From Clostridia bacterium (GTDB lineage Bacteria > Bacillota > Clostridia > TANB77 > CAG-508): 64,000 bases of DNA. The notes under the pieces were generated by a model. The model was not told the origin of the DNA. It made no database searches and saw only the letters and a list, made by a program, of their open reading frames with translations. Below, in pieces: positions 7,607-15,660 of the stretch (its first letter is position 1; each line of letters begins with the position of its first letter). The position numbers and the translations under genes were made by a program. The stretch lies in contig CAAGKK010000006.1 of the NCBI GenBank assembly GCA_900770385.1, forward strand, positions 77,493 to 141,492, read 5' to 3'.

Positions 7607-8014
7607 ATGCCTAAAGCAAAATCAGAAAAAATAGTATTTTATGGAACTGGTAGAAGAAAAAGTTCTGTTGCTAGAGTTAGATTAGTAGAAGGAACTGGTA
7701 AAATAACTATCAATGGTAAAGATATAGAAGAATATTTAGATATAGAAACTCTAAAAGTTATAGTTAAACAACCTTTAGTTGCTACAAATACTTTATCTAA
7801 ATATGATGTAATTGTTAAAGTTACAGGTGGAGGATACACAGGTCAAGCTGGAGCAATCCGCCACGGAATAGCAAGAGCATTATTAGAAGCAAATGCTGAA
7901 TACAGACCAATATTAAAATCTAATGGATACTTAACAAGAGATCCAAGAATGAAAGAAAGAAAGAAATATGGTCTTAAAAAAGCAAGACGTGCACCACAAT
8001 TTAGTAAGAGATAG
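7607..8014 (+). CDS. rpsI: 30S ribosomal protein S9
   Basis: A 135-residue protein whose C-terminal tail (KKARRAPQFSKR) reaches the P-site tRNA anticodon region. GTGRRKSSVARVRLVEGTGK near the N-terminus and the GGGYTGQAGAIRHGIARAL block are diagnostic of S9. The ribosome site GAGGAGG lies 10 bp upstream. The gene ends before a perfect terminator. Confidence 0.98.
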   Translation: MPKAKSEKIVFYGTGRRKSSVARVRLVEGTGKITINGKDIEEYLDIETLKVIVKQPLVATNTLSKYDVIVKVTGGGYTGQAGAIRHGIARALLEANAEYRPILKSNGYLTRDPRMKERKKYGLKKARRAPQFSKR

Positions 8015-8027
8015 AATTTCAAAATTA

Positions 8028-8057
8028 AAACTCGAAAGTTTAAACTTTCGAGTTTTT
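8028..8057 (+). terminator. Terminator of rplM-rpsI
   Basis: An AAACTCGAAAGTT arm and its exact complement meet with almost no loop and are followed by five T. The palindrome is symmetric enough to function from either side. Confidence 0.85.
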
Positions 8058-8117
8058 AGTTTTATATAAGATAAAGTTTTTTAAAGCTTTCATATTATAT
8101 AAATCTAAATACTCCAT
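8040..8117 (-). CDS. Possible 25-residue micro-ORF
   Basis: A 25-codon frame starts with MEYLDLYNMK and has a strong ribosome site (AAAGGAG, 9 bp upstream) and a TATAAT about 25 bp before that. Its stop codon lies inside the rpsI terminator palindrome. The first seven residues resemble the N-terminus of some NUDIX hydrolases (MEYxDLY), so it could be a remnant of a lost gene. Nothing else identifies it; translation is unproven. Confidence 0.25.
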   Translation of the reverse strand: MEYLDLYNMKALKNFILYKTKNSKV

Positions 8118-8190
8118 TCTTGCCTCTCCTTTATTTTATATTTTAAATTATATCATATGCAATTTAAAATATATAGTTTCCTACTATATA

Positions 8191-8224
8191 AAAAATGTAA
8201 ATACAAAGCGTATTTACATTTTTA
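8191..8224 (-). terminator. Terminator after lexA
   Basis: ATGTAAATAC and its complement around the loop AAAGC, flanked by A and T runs, lie 18 bp after the lexA stop. Confidence 0.8.
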
Positions 8225-8241
8225 TGTTGTTTATTTGTTTT

Positions 8242-8895
8242 TTACATCTTTCTAAATACCCCTGCTACTTTTCCTAGTATTTTGCAGTCTGGTACAATTA
8301 TTGGATCCATTGTAGAGTTTTCTGGTTGTAACCTAATATGGTCTTTTTCTTTATAAAATGTTTTTACAGTAGCTTCATCTTCTATTAAAGCTACAACTAT
8401 CTCTCCATTATTAGCTACATTTTGTTTTTTAACTAAAATATAATCTCCATCTAATATTCCTGCTTCTATCATGCTTTCTCCCCTAACAGTAAGCATAAAA
8501 CTTTCTGAATTTCCAACAAAATCTATTGGAATTGGGAATGTGTCTGTTATATTTTCTACTGCAAGAATTGGTGCACCCGCTGTTATTTTTCCAATTACAG
8601 GTACATCTACCATTTCTCTTCCTGTATAAAAATCTTTTTTTGGATCTGTTGCTGTTTTTCCAGAACTTCCTTTTAATAACTTTAATGTTCTTCCTTTTTG
8701 TGACTCTTTTTTTATATAACCTTTTTGCTCTAATTTTGCTAAATATCCATGTACTGTTGCTGTAGATTTTAACCCTACAGCTTTTCCTATTTCTCTAACA
8801 GATGGTGGGTAACCATTAACTTTTGATTGCTTTTCTATATAATCTAATATTGCTCTTTCTCTTTTATTTATACTATTTGGATCTCTTTTAGCCAT
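8242..8895 (-). CDS. lexA: LexA SOS repressor
   Basis: A 217-residue repressor of DNA-damage genes that cleaves itself when RecA filaments form. The N-terminal winged helix (KRERAILDYI; GYPPSVREIG; STATVHGYL) binds DNA. The C-terminal peptidase has the cleavage site Ala106-Gly107 (ITAGAP), the nucleophile Ser141 (GESM) and the catalytic lysine in ATVKTFY near residue 178, so it looks functional. The start at 8895 is chosen over an in-frame ATG at 8904 because AAGGG lies too close to the earlier codon but 10 bp from this one. No Bacillus-type box (GAAC-N4-GTTC) was found upstream. Confidence 0.96.
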   Translation of the reverse strand: MAKRDPNSINKRERAILDYIEKQSKVNGYPPSVREIGKAVGLKSTATVHGYLAKLEQKGYIKKESQKGRTLKLLKGSSGKTATDPKKDFYTGREMVDVPVIGKITAGAPILAVENITDTFPIPIDFVGNSESFMLTVRGESMIEAGILDGDYILVKKQNVANNGEIVVALIEDEATVKTFYKEKDHIRLQPENSTMDPIIVPDCKILGKVAGVFRKM

Positions 8896-8927
8896 GAATC
8901 TCATTCCCTTCTCTTATATTATTGCAT

Positions 8928-8958
8928 ACATGATATCATATACTTTTATAATTGTCAA
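8928..8958 (-). promoter_or_regulatory. lexA promoter with palindromic candidate operator
   Basis: TTGACA (8958-8953) and TATCAT (8935-8930) are 17 bp apart. The -10 lies within the perfect palindrome ATGATATCAT, a natural place for repressor binding. LexA autoregulation is well known, but this sequence is not the Bacillus SOS box, so the operator role is inferred. Confidence 0.45.
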
Positions 8959-9066
8959 ACAAATTTTTGTATTTTTGAAATTTAATCTATTTGTTTGCAT
9001 AATCACTTCGGTTTAGGTGATAGAATATACTATAATATGACATTACTATATTTAGGAAGGAAAAAA

Positions 9067-9655
9067 ATGATAGTATCTATTATATCGGTCTTACTTTTTA
9101 GCATATCAGCAAATATTGATAACATTGTTATTGGTTTTGCTTATGGTGTTAATAAAATTAAAATTAAATTTTCTTCAAATATATTAATTGCTACAATTAC
9201 AACTTTAGGAACATTTTTTTCAATGTATCTAGGTGATTTTCTAAGTAATTTTATTTCTCATAATATCGCAAATGTTTTAGGTGCTTTAATTATAGTATTA
9301 TTAGGGATATTTTTTATAATAAAAAGTTTTATTGAGTTTAATAAAACTAATAATAATATTTCTGAATATGCTTTAAAAAGTGACAAAGACAATTCTCATT
9401 ACCTTGACCTAAAAGAATCACTTAGTGTTGGTTTAACATTAGCAGTTAATAATGCTCGGTACCGGAATTATAGCTAGTACAACTGGAATAAACATATTAT
9501 TTTCATTAATTTGTACATTTATATTTAGTATACTCCTTTTATCTGTTGGAGTTATCGTTGGAAATAAAATTATCGGAAAATTTATTAGTAAGTTTTCTAA
9601 TTTCTTGTCTGGTATTTTATTAATAATATTAGGAGTTATTGAATTATTAGTATAA
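9067..9655 (+). pseudogene. ytaF: YtaF-like sporulation membrane protein, frameshifted
   Basis: Two overlapping frames together encode one membrane protein of the YtaF/MntP cation-efflux type. The first (9067 to about 9455) has helices starting ISVLLFSISANIDNIVIGFA and ends at LAVNN; the second continues GTGIIASTTGINILFSLICT. The family has NN-x-GTG-I at this point, so a single extra base in AATGCTCGGT (9451-9460) breaks the frame. Restoring it gives a protein of about 195 residues, close to the family. AAGGA before ATG 9067 supports the start. Either a recent mutation or a sequence error is possible; see the findings for two similar cases. Confidence 0.8.
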
Positions 9656-9670
9656 GAGAAACAAAAAAAT

Positions 9671-9700
9671 TAGTAGGTGGACACAAATGTCCGCCTACTA
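9671..9700. terminator. Palindromic terminator between ytaF and obg
   Basis: A 13-bp stem with one G-T pair (TAGTAGG-GGACA against TGTCC-CCTACTA), loop CAAA, flanked by A and T runs. It contains the GGACA/TGTCCGCC core of the dispersed palindrome family found at gene ends elsewhere in the window. Confidence 0.75.
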
Positions 9701-9705
9701 TAGTT

Positions 9706-10983
9706 TTAATTATACCACTCAAATTCCCATTCTAGTATTTTTACTGTATCTCCTTCTTTTATTCCAAGTTTTTTTAATCTTGCTTCTATTCCCAATTCAT
9801 TCAATTGCTTTTGGAAATAGTGCATTGATTCATTATCTTGAATATTAACTCTTCCCATTAATCTTTCTACTGCTTGTCCAGAAACTATATATTCACCATC
9901 TATAACTTCTACATCAAACTCATCTTTATCTTCTTTTAATGTATATACCACTCTTTCTTCTGATGGTTCTATAATCTCTTCTTTTGGTAGTTCTTTTAGA
10001 AGTTCAGAAATTCTTGTCATTAGTTCTTTTATTCCTTCTCCTGTTGCTGCTGATATCTTGAATATCTCTAATCCTTTTTCTTTTGCAAATTTTTCAACTT
10101 CTTTATATAAAGTATCGTCTTGCATAACATCTATTTTATTTGCTACTATTACTTGTTTTCTTTGTGCTAATTTTTCACTATATTTTTTTAATTCTTTATT
10201 TATTGTTTCAAAGTCCTTTATTGGATCTCGTCCTTCTTGACCTGAAACATCTAAAAAGTGTAATAGTAATCTTGTTCTTTCAACATGTCTTAAAAATTGT
10301 AGGCCTAGTCCAACTCCTTCACTTGCTCCTTCTATTATTCCAGGAATATCTGCTATTACAAAACTGTCTCCATACTCGCCTTTTACTACTCCCAGGTTTG
10401 GTACCAAAGTAGTAAAATGATAATCTGCAATTTTAGGTTTAGCCGATGTTACTCTAGATATAAATGTAGATTTTCCTACATTAGGGAAACCAAGCAACCC
10501 AACATCTGCTAACAATTTTAATTCTAGAATAAATTCTTTTTCAATTCCTTTTTCTCCATCTCTTGCAAATCTTGGCGCTTGTCTAGTAGAAGTAGCAAAA
10601 TGGCTATTACCTTTTCCTCCTTTTCCTCCAGGAAGTACTTTCTCTACTTGCCCAGGAGTAGAAAGATCTGTTACTACTTTTCCAGTTTCTGCATCCTTAA
10701 CTATTGTTCCAATAGGAACTTTTATATATAAATCCTCGCCACTTTTTCCAAATCTATGACTTCCCTCGCCGTTTTTTCCATCTTCAGCTTTAAATTTTCT
10801 TTTAAACCTAAAATCTAGCAAAGTATTAATATCTGGATCAACTTGAAAGTAAATACTTCCTCCTCGTCCACCATCTCCTCCATCTGGTCCGCCTGCTGCA
10901 ACATATTTTTCTCTTCTAAATGTTATTGCTCCATTCCCTCCGTCACCAGACTTTGCTGTAATTCTTACATAATCTATAAACAT
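9706..10983 (-). CDS. obg: GTPase Obg/CgtA
   Basis: A 425-residue essential GTPase in 50S ribosome maturation and stress signalling. Order: glycine-rich Obg domain (residues 1-158, starting MFIDYVRITAKSGDGGNG), GTPase domain with GFPNVGKST (P-loop), DIPGIIEGA (G3) and NKID (G4), and a C-terminal OCT domain (about residues 340-425) found in many Firmicutes. All nucleotide-binding motifs are present. It is 15 bp after trpS on the same strand and probably cotranscribed. Confidence 0.97.
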   Translation of the reverse strand: MFIDYVRITAKSGDGGNGAITFRREKYVAAGGPDGGDGGRGGSIYFQVDPDINTLLDFRFKRKFKAEDGKNGEGSHRFGKSGEDLYIKVPIGTIVKDAETGKVVTDLSTPGQVEKVLPGGKGGKGNSHFATSTRQAPRFARDGEKGIEKEFILELKLLADVGLLGFPNVGKSTFISRVTSAKPKIADYHFTTLVPNLGVVKGEYGDSFVIADIPGIIEGASEGVGLGLQFLRHVERTRLLLHFLDVSGQEGRDPIKDFETINKELKKYSEKLAQRKQVIVANKIDVMQDDTLYKEVEKFAKEKGLEIFKISAATGEGIKELMTRISELLKELPKEEIIEPSEERVVYTLKEDKDEFDVEVIDGEYIVSGQAVERLMGRVNIQDNESMHYFQKQLNELGIEARLKKLGIKEGDTVKILEWEFEWYN

Positions 10984-10998
10984 ATCTTTTATCTCCTA

Positions 10999-12004
10999 CT
11001 AATAGTCTATCTTCATTGCTTTTTTAACCTTTTCCATGGTCTTTTTAGCTTCTTTTTGTGCCTTTGCAGTTCCATCCCTTAAAATTTGTTTTAATTCTTC
11101 TGGTCTTTCTTCATAATATTTTCTTTTTTCTCTTATAGGTTCTAATTTTTTTATAATATTAGCAATCAACTGTTTTTTGCAAGCTACACAACCTCTTTTT
11201 CCTGCCTTACATTCTTCGCAAACAGTTTTTACTTCTTCTTCACTGCTAAATAAATTATGATAATAGGCCACCATACATATATCAGGATTTCCTAAATCAT
11301 CTTTTTTTATTCTGTTTGGATCTGTTAAAGCTCCCATTACCTTTCTAGTTATTTCTTCATCAGAATCAGATAGATATATGGCATTTCCTAATGATTTTCC
11401 CATCTTTTCATTTCCATCTAAACCTTTAATTCTTTTATTTGAGCTTAATACTGCTTCTGGTTCTTTTAAGGTTTCTCCATATATACTATTAAATTTTCTA
11501 ACAATTTCTCTACATTGTTCTATTAATGGAAGTTGGTCTTCCCCCACTGGAATTAACTCTCCTGTAAATGCTGTTATATCTGCTGCTTGACTTACCGGAT
11601 ATCCTAAAAATCCATATGTAACACTCTCTCCAAAAATTTCTTTTTTTTGTGCAATTTCTGTTTTTACAGTTGGATTTCTTTGAAGTCTAGCTATTGTTAC
11701 TAAATTTGAATAAAATACTGTAAGCTCTGCAATTTCTGGTATCATTGATTGTAAAAATATTGTTGTTTTCTTAGGATCTATCCCGGCAAGATAAATAGTC
11801 TAATAAAACATTGTAAACATTATCCCTTACTTTTTGTGGATTATTAAAATTATCTGTTAGAGCTTGAACATCTGCAATCATTATAAATCTTTCTAAATCA
11901 TCGTCTTCTTGCATTTTTACTCTATTTTGTAAAGAGCCAAAATAATGTCCTATATGTAATTTTCCTGTAGGTCTATCTCCTGTTAAGCTTCTCTTCTTAT
12001 CCAT
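10999..12004 (-). pseudogene. trpS: Tryptophanyl-tRNA synthetase, single-base frameshift
   Basis: The enzyme charges tRNA-Trp and is essential. The N-terminal part (from ATG 12004, MDKKRSLTGDRPTGKLHIGH) holds the HIGH signature; the rest, in another frame, holds QSMIPEIAEL and the KMSKS equivalent EKMGKS. The frames join at 11781-11790: removing one base from TGCCGGG gives YLSCGIDPKK, which matches the family. An ancestral start at 12004 follows GAGTGAG. An extra CEECKAGKRGCVACKKQ cysteine cluster lies in the C-terminal half. Because no second trpS is visible and the gene cannot normally be lost, a sequencing or assembly error is a serious possibility. Confidence 0.85.
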
Positions 12005-12120
12005 ATGATTTCTCACTCTTTTCTATATTTATAAATTTTATGTTCTATAATTATTATACATTGTCAAAAGCAAAATAGGGTTAGAACAAATAGCAACATA
12101 AAGTTACTTTGTTCTCTACT

Positions 12121-13191
12121 TTAGCTTCGTTCTTTTTCAAAATTTTTATATCCGATAGCAATTATAGCTACTACTAATATTAAGAATGAAATTGCTTTCC
12201 ATATTCCACTTTCCAATAATACTATTGCAAATAATCCTAAAGCTGCTGTTATTGCATACATAATAAGTACTGCTTCTCTTTGTGAAAATCCCATTTTTAA
12301 TAGTCTATGATGCAAATGTCCTTTATCTGCTTGCATTATTGCTTTTATTGATTTTCCTTTTATTATTCTTCTAAATATTGCTACGATTGTATCTACAACT
12401 GGTAATCCTAGAACTATTAATGGTGCAACAACAACTACTAATGTATATGTTTTAGCTACACCAAATATTGATATAACGGATAAACAATATCCTAAAAAGT
12501 TTGAACCAGCATCTCCCATAAATGTTTTAGCTGGATTAAAATTAAATGGTAAAAATCCACTAATTGCCCCTGCTAATGCAGTGATTAAAAGTATTGCTAT
12601 TATTGGTGAACCATTAATAGCAAATATAATAAGCATAGAAACACAAGAAATAAGTGCTATTCCACTTGATAATCCATCCAAACCATCAATTAAATTTATT
12701 GCATTTGTTACACCAACGATCCACCCTATTGTAAGTATTATTGCAAATGCATTTGGTAATCCTATTTTATCAAAAAAAGGTATATTAATATTATTAATTT
12801 TTAATCCACAAGCAACCACAATAACTGCTGCTAGTATTTGAGCTGCAAGTTTAACCAATGGTGGTAAATCTTTTAAATCATCTACAAAACAAACACTTGC
12901 AATAATGATTCCGCCTATAAAAAATCCTATTAACTTGATATACATATTATCTTCAAAAATATTTAAACTATTTTCAATATTTAATATTATTAATAAGTAA
13001 ACAATAGATACTACAAAGCCTGCTATAATTGCTAAACCTCCAAGTCTTGGCATTGTTACAGTATTTACTCTTCTCTCATCTTTTGGTGTATCAACCGCTC
13101 CTAATTTTTTGGCAAGTTTAATAGTATATGGTGTTATTACAAAAGTAGTTATAAATGCTAACATGAAAGCAATTGCAATATCTCCCCACAT
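12121..13191 (-). CDS. tagO: Undecaprenyl-phosphate GlcNAc-1-phosphate transferase (TagO/WecA type)
   Basis: A 356-residue polytopic membrane enzyme that transfers a sugar-1-phosphate from a UDP sugar to undecaprenyl phosphate, the first step of wall teichoic acid or related glycopolymer synthesis. Family features: DDLKDLPPLVKLAAQ (the DDxxD-type magnesium site, near residue 105), NAINLIDGLDGLSSGI, FMGDAGSNFLGY and the HLHHRLL histidine motif near residue 293. Length and about 10-11 membrane helices agree with TagO. It follows rpiB on the same strand by 14 bp. MraY is excluded by the WecA-like NLIDGLDGL and HHRLL motifs. Confidence 0.92.
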   Translation of the reverse strand: MWGDIAIAFMLAFITTFVITPYTIKLAKKLGAVDTPKDERRVNTVTMPRLGGLAIIAGFVVSIVYLLIILNIENSLNIFEDNMYIKLIGFFIGGIIIASVCFVDDLKDLPPLVKLAAQILAAVIVVACGLKINNINIPFFDKIGLPNAFAIILTIGWIVGVTNAINLIDGLDGLSSGIALISCVSMLIIFAINGSPIIAILLITALAGAISGFLPFNFNPAKTFMGDAGSNFLGYCLSVISIFGVAKTYTLVVVVAPLIVLGLPVVDTIVAIFRRIIKGKSIKAIMQADKGHLHHRLLKMGFSQREAVLIMYAITAALGLFAIVLLESGIWKAISFLILVVAIIAIGYKNFEKERS

Positions 13192-13205
13192 AATAACGCC
13201 TCCTA

Positions 13206-13655
13206 TTATTTCATATTCTCTTTTTCTATTTCTTTAATCATTTCTATTCTTTCTTTATGTCTTCCACCTTCAAAAGCTGTTGCAATAGCCATTCTTAATA
13301 TACATATAGCTTCATTTGTAGATAATTGATCTGCTCCTAAAGCTAATACATTTATATTATTGTGCATTCTAGCAAATTTAGCTGTTTCTTCATTATAACA
13401 TGGTGCACATCTAATTCCTTTAAATTTATTTGCTACAATTGCCATTCCATACCCTGTTCTGCAAATAAGTACCCCAAAATCACATTCCTTGTTTTGTATG
13501 CTTTTTGAAACTTCTTTTGCTATTAAAGGATAGTCTGTTCTAAGCTCTGAATCTGTTCCAAAATCTTTAAATTCTATTCCTTTTTCTTCTAAATATTTTT
13601 TTATTTCTTCTTTTAGTTTATATCCTCCATGATCTGCTCCGATTGCTATTTTCAT
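13206..13655 (-). CDS. rpiB: Ribose-5-phosphate isomerase B (RpiB/LacAB family)
   Basis: A 149-residue enzyme that interconverts ribose-5-phosphate and ribulose-5-phosphate in the pentose phosphate pathway. It opens MKIAIGADHGGYKLKEEIKK and has the active-site stretch CRTGYGMAIVANKFKGIRCA with the catalytic cysteine, then NVLALGA. The start is placed at 13655 and not 13670 because GGAGGT lies 7 bp upstream of this ATG and the protein then aligns exactly with the family. The tagO-like gene follows closely. Confidence 0.95.
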   Translation of the reverse strand: MKIAIGADHGGYKLKEEIKKYLEEKGIEFKDFGTDSELRTDYPLIAKEVSKSIQNKECDFGVLICRTGYGMAIVANKFKGIRCAPCYNEETAKFARMHNNINVLALGADQLSTNEAICILRMAIATAFEGGRHKERIEMIKEIEKENMK

Positions 13656-13756
13656 ATGTGTTACCTCCATTTTTTTATCTGCATTTATAATAACATATTT
13701 GCATATATATTACAAGAAAAATAACAAAATTACAATTTTTATTGAAGGTGATATTT

Positions 13757-14791
13757 ATGAGAGTTTTTTTTATTAATTTAAAAAGAAATATTCTTCCTAT
13801 TACAATTATTATATTTACTTTGTTATTGGTCGTTTTTTCTAAATCAAATATATTAGCTGTAAAAAATGGAATTAATATCTGGTTTAATAATCTTGTTCCA
13901 TCTCTTTTTCCGTTTTTTATTTCTGTAGAATTGTTAAATCATACCAATATTCCTAGTTTAATTGGAAAGCTTTTTAATAAAATAATGCGTCCTTTATTTA
14001 ATGTACCTGGAATTGGTGCTTATGCTCTATTTATGGGAATTATTAGTGGATACCCTATAGGAGCAAAGATTGTTACTGATTTAAGAAAAAATAATTTATG
14101 TACCAAAGAAGAAGGTGAAAGACTTTTAACTTTCACCAATAATTCCAGTCCTTTATTTATTATAGGCACTGTTGGTATATCCCTTTTCAATGATTCTAGT
14201 ATCGGATTTTTGCTATTATTTACTCATTTACTTGCTTGTATTAGTGTTGCTTTTGTATTTAAATTTTGGAAATTAAATACTAGAAACACAACCTCTGATT
14301 ATGCTATTTCAGATAATACTATTACATTCAGCAATTTAGGTGAAATAATTTCTAAAAGCATACTAAATGCAATTAAGTCTATCTTTTTAATTGGTGGATT
14401 TGTTGTATTATTTAATGTTATTATATCATTACTTAATAAACTAATGATATTTGGTATATTGGCTAATTTATTTTCTCCAATTTTTAATCTAGTAAATGTC
14501 GATACTAGATTTATAATACCTATTTTATCCGGCTTTATAGAGCTTACTTCTGGAATAAACTTAATAAGCTTAATCCATACACCTAAGCTTGGAATTTCTA
14601 TAATTATAATTGCTTTTTTATTAGGATTTGCTGGTATTTCCATTTTGCTACAAGTATGGAGTATTTCATCTAAGACGGACATCTCTATAAAACCATATTT
14701 TTTAGGAAAATTACTCCAGGGAATATTTGCAGCTTTTTATACTTTTATAATAATTTCTAATTTTGATTATTACAAACTATTGTTATTTTGA
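13757..14791 (+). CDS. ylbJ: Sporulation integral membrane protein YlbJ
   Basis: A 344-residue membrane protein of the nucleoside-transporter-like (Gate domain) YlbJ family, made under mother-cell control and needed for cortex formation in Bacillus. Clear family blocks are NLVPSLFPFFISVELL, GIGAYALFMGIISGYPIGAK and LTFTNNSSPLFIIGTVG. About eight membrane helices are predicted. Start at ATG 13757 because GAAGGTG lies 6 bp upstream; the TTG at 13742 would overlap that site. It faces rnhB, with which it converges. Confidence 0.93.
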   Translation: MRVFFINLKRNILPITIIIFTLLLVVFSKSNILAVKNGINIWFNNLVPSLFPFFISVELLNHTNIPSLIGKLFNKIMRPLFNVPGIGAYALFMGIISGYPIGAKIVTDLRKNNLCTKEEGERLLTFTNNSSPLFIIGTVGISLFNDSSIGFLLLFTHLLACISVAFVFKFWKLNTRNTTSDYAISDNTITFSNLGEIISKSILNAIKSIFLIGGFVVLFNVIISLLNKLMIFGILANLFSPIFNLVNVDTRFIIPILSGFIELTSGINLISLIHTPKLGISIIIIAFLLGFAGISILLQVWSISSKTDISIKPYFLGKLLQGIFAAFYTFIIISNFDYYKLLLF

Positions 14792-14860
14792 AATACTAAA
14801 TAACATTTGCTCAGACATGCAAAGTCGTCCGCTCCAACACATAAATTTTTTCTTTTATAT

Positions 14861-15490
14861 TTATATAAAATTTTTTATAAAACTTTTTCTATGTAATGGG
14901 CATGGACCATATTCTTTTATTGCATTTATATGCATTGCTGTTCCATATCCTTTATGTTTTTCAAATCCATATTGCGGATATATTTCATCCCATTGTCTCA
15001 TAATTCTATCTCTCGTTACTTTTGCAACAATAGAAGCTGCTGCTATTGAATAGCTTTTAGCATCACCTTTTATTATAGATTCATAAGGTATTCCTAATGT
15101 ATCTATTTTAGTTAATGCATCTACCAAAATTATATCTGGTCTTTGTTCTAATTCTGTAAGAGCTTGTGTTAATCCTTTTTTTGTTGCATTTAATATGTTA
15201 ATATCATCTATTTCATTTTGATCAATTATTCCAACAGCCCACGCTATAGATGATGATGTTATTTCTTCATACAGCTTTTCTCTTTTCTTTTCTGAAACTT
15301 TTTTAGAATCATTAACTCCTTCTATCATTGAATTTCTTGGCATTATAACAGCAGCAATAACAACTGGTCCAGCTAATGGACCTCTCCCAGCTTCATCAAT
15401 TCCACAAATATATTTTATATCTTTGCTATTATAAATTTTTTCCTCTATTTCTTTTAATTTTGTTAATCTTTCTATTTCTTTTTCTTTCAT
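14861..15490 (-). CDS. rnhB: Ribonuclease HII
   Basis: A 209-residue enzyme that nicks RNA in RNA-DNA hybrids and removes single misinserted ribonucleotides. Catalytic motifs: YICGIDEAGRGPLAGPVV with the first Asp and Glu, the DALTKID region and IAAASIVAKVTRDRIM. Start at 15490: GGAG is 6 bp before this ATG, while the in-frame ATG at 15502 overlaps the ribosome site. Length is normal. Confidence 0.96.
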   Translation of the reverse strand: MKEKEIERLTKLKEIEEKIYNSKDIKYICGIDEAGRGPLAGPVVIAAVIMPRNSMIEGVNDSKKVSEKKREKLYEEITSSSIAWAVGIIDQNEIDDINILNATKKGLTQALTELEQRPDIILVDALTKIDTLGIPYESIIKGDAKSYSIAAASIVAKVTRDRIMRQWDEIYPQYGFEKHKGYGTAMHINAIKEYGPCPLHRKSFIKNFI

Positions 15491-15584
15491 ACATTTCTCC
15501 ATATTATATTTTTATAATAATATAGCTAATTAAAAAATAAGTCAAATACCAAACACAAATAAATTACAATTTATTTGAAATTTT

Positions 15585-15625
15585 TTCACATTTTCTTCAC
15601 ATTACTATTGTATTATGATTATAAT
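15585..15625 (+). promoter_or_regulatory. htrA promoter with TTCACA direct repeat
   Basis: TTCACA at 15585-15590 and 15596-15601 (11-bp period) precede TATAAT at 15620-15625; the second copy can serve as -35 with 18-bp spacing. An 11-bp direct repeat is typical of OmpR/PhoP-family response regulator sites, and htrA is CssR-controlled in Bacillus. The same double motif occurs at 58353-58369. Confidence 0.5.
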
Positions 15626-15660
15626 TTAGGTTATATTAATAATATATAAGGAGGAAAATT

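Noticed and set aside
8994..9050. Manganese (yybP-ykoY) riboswitch before ytaF
   Set aside because: Only a small hairpin (ATCAC...GTGAT) is present; the conserved riboswitch core is missing and the leader is too short.
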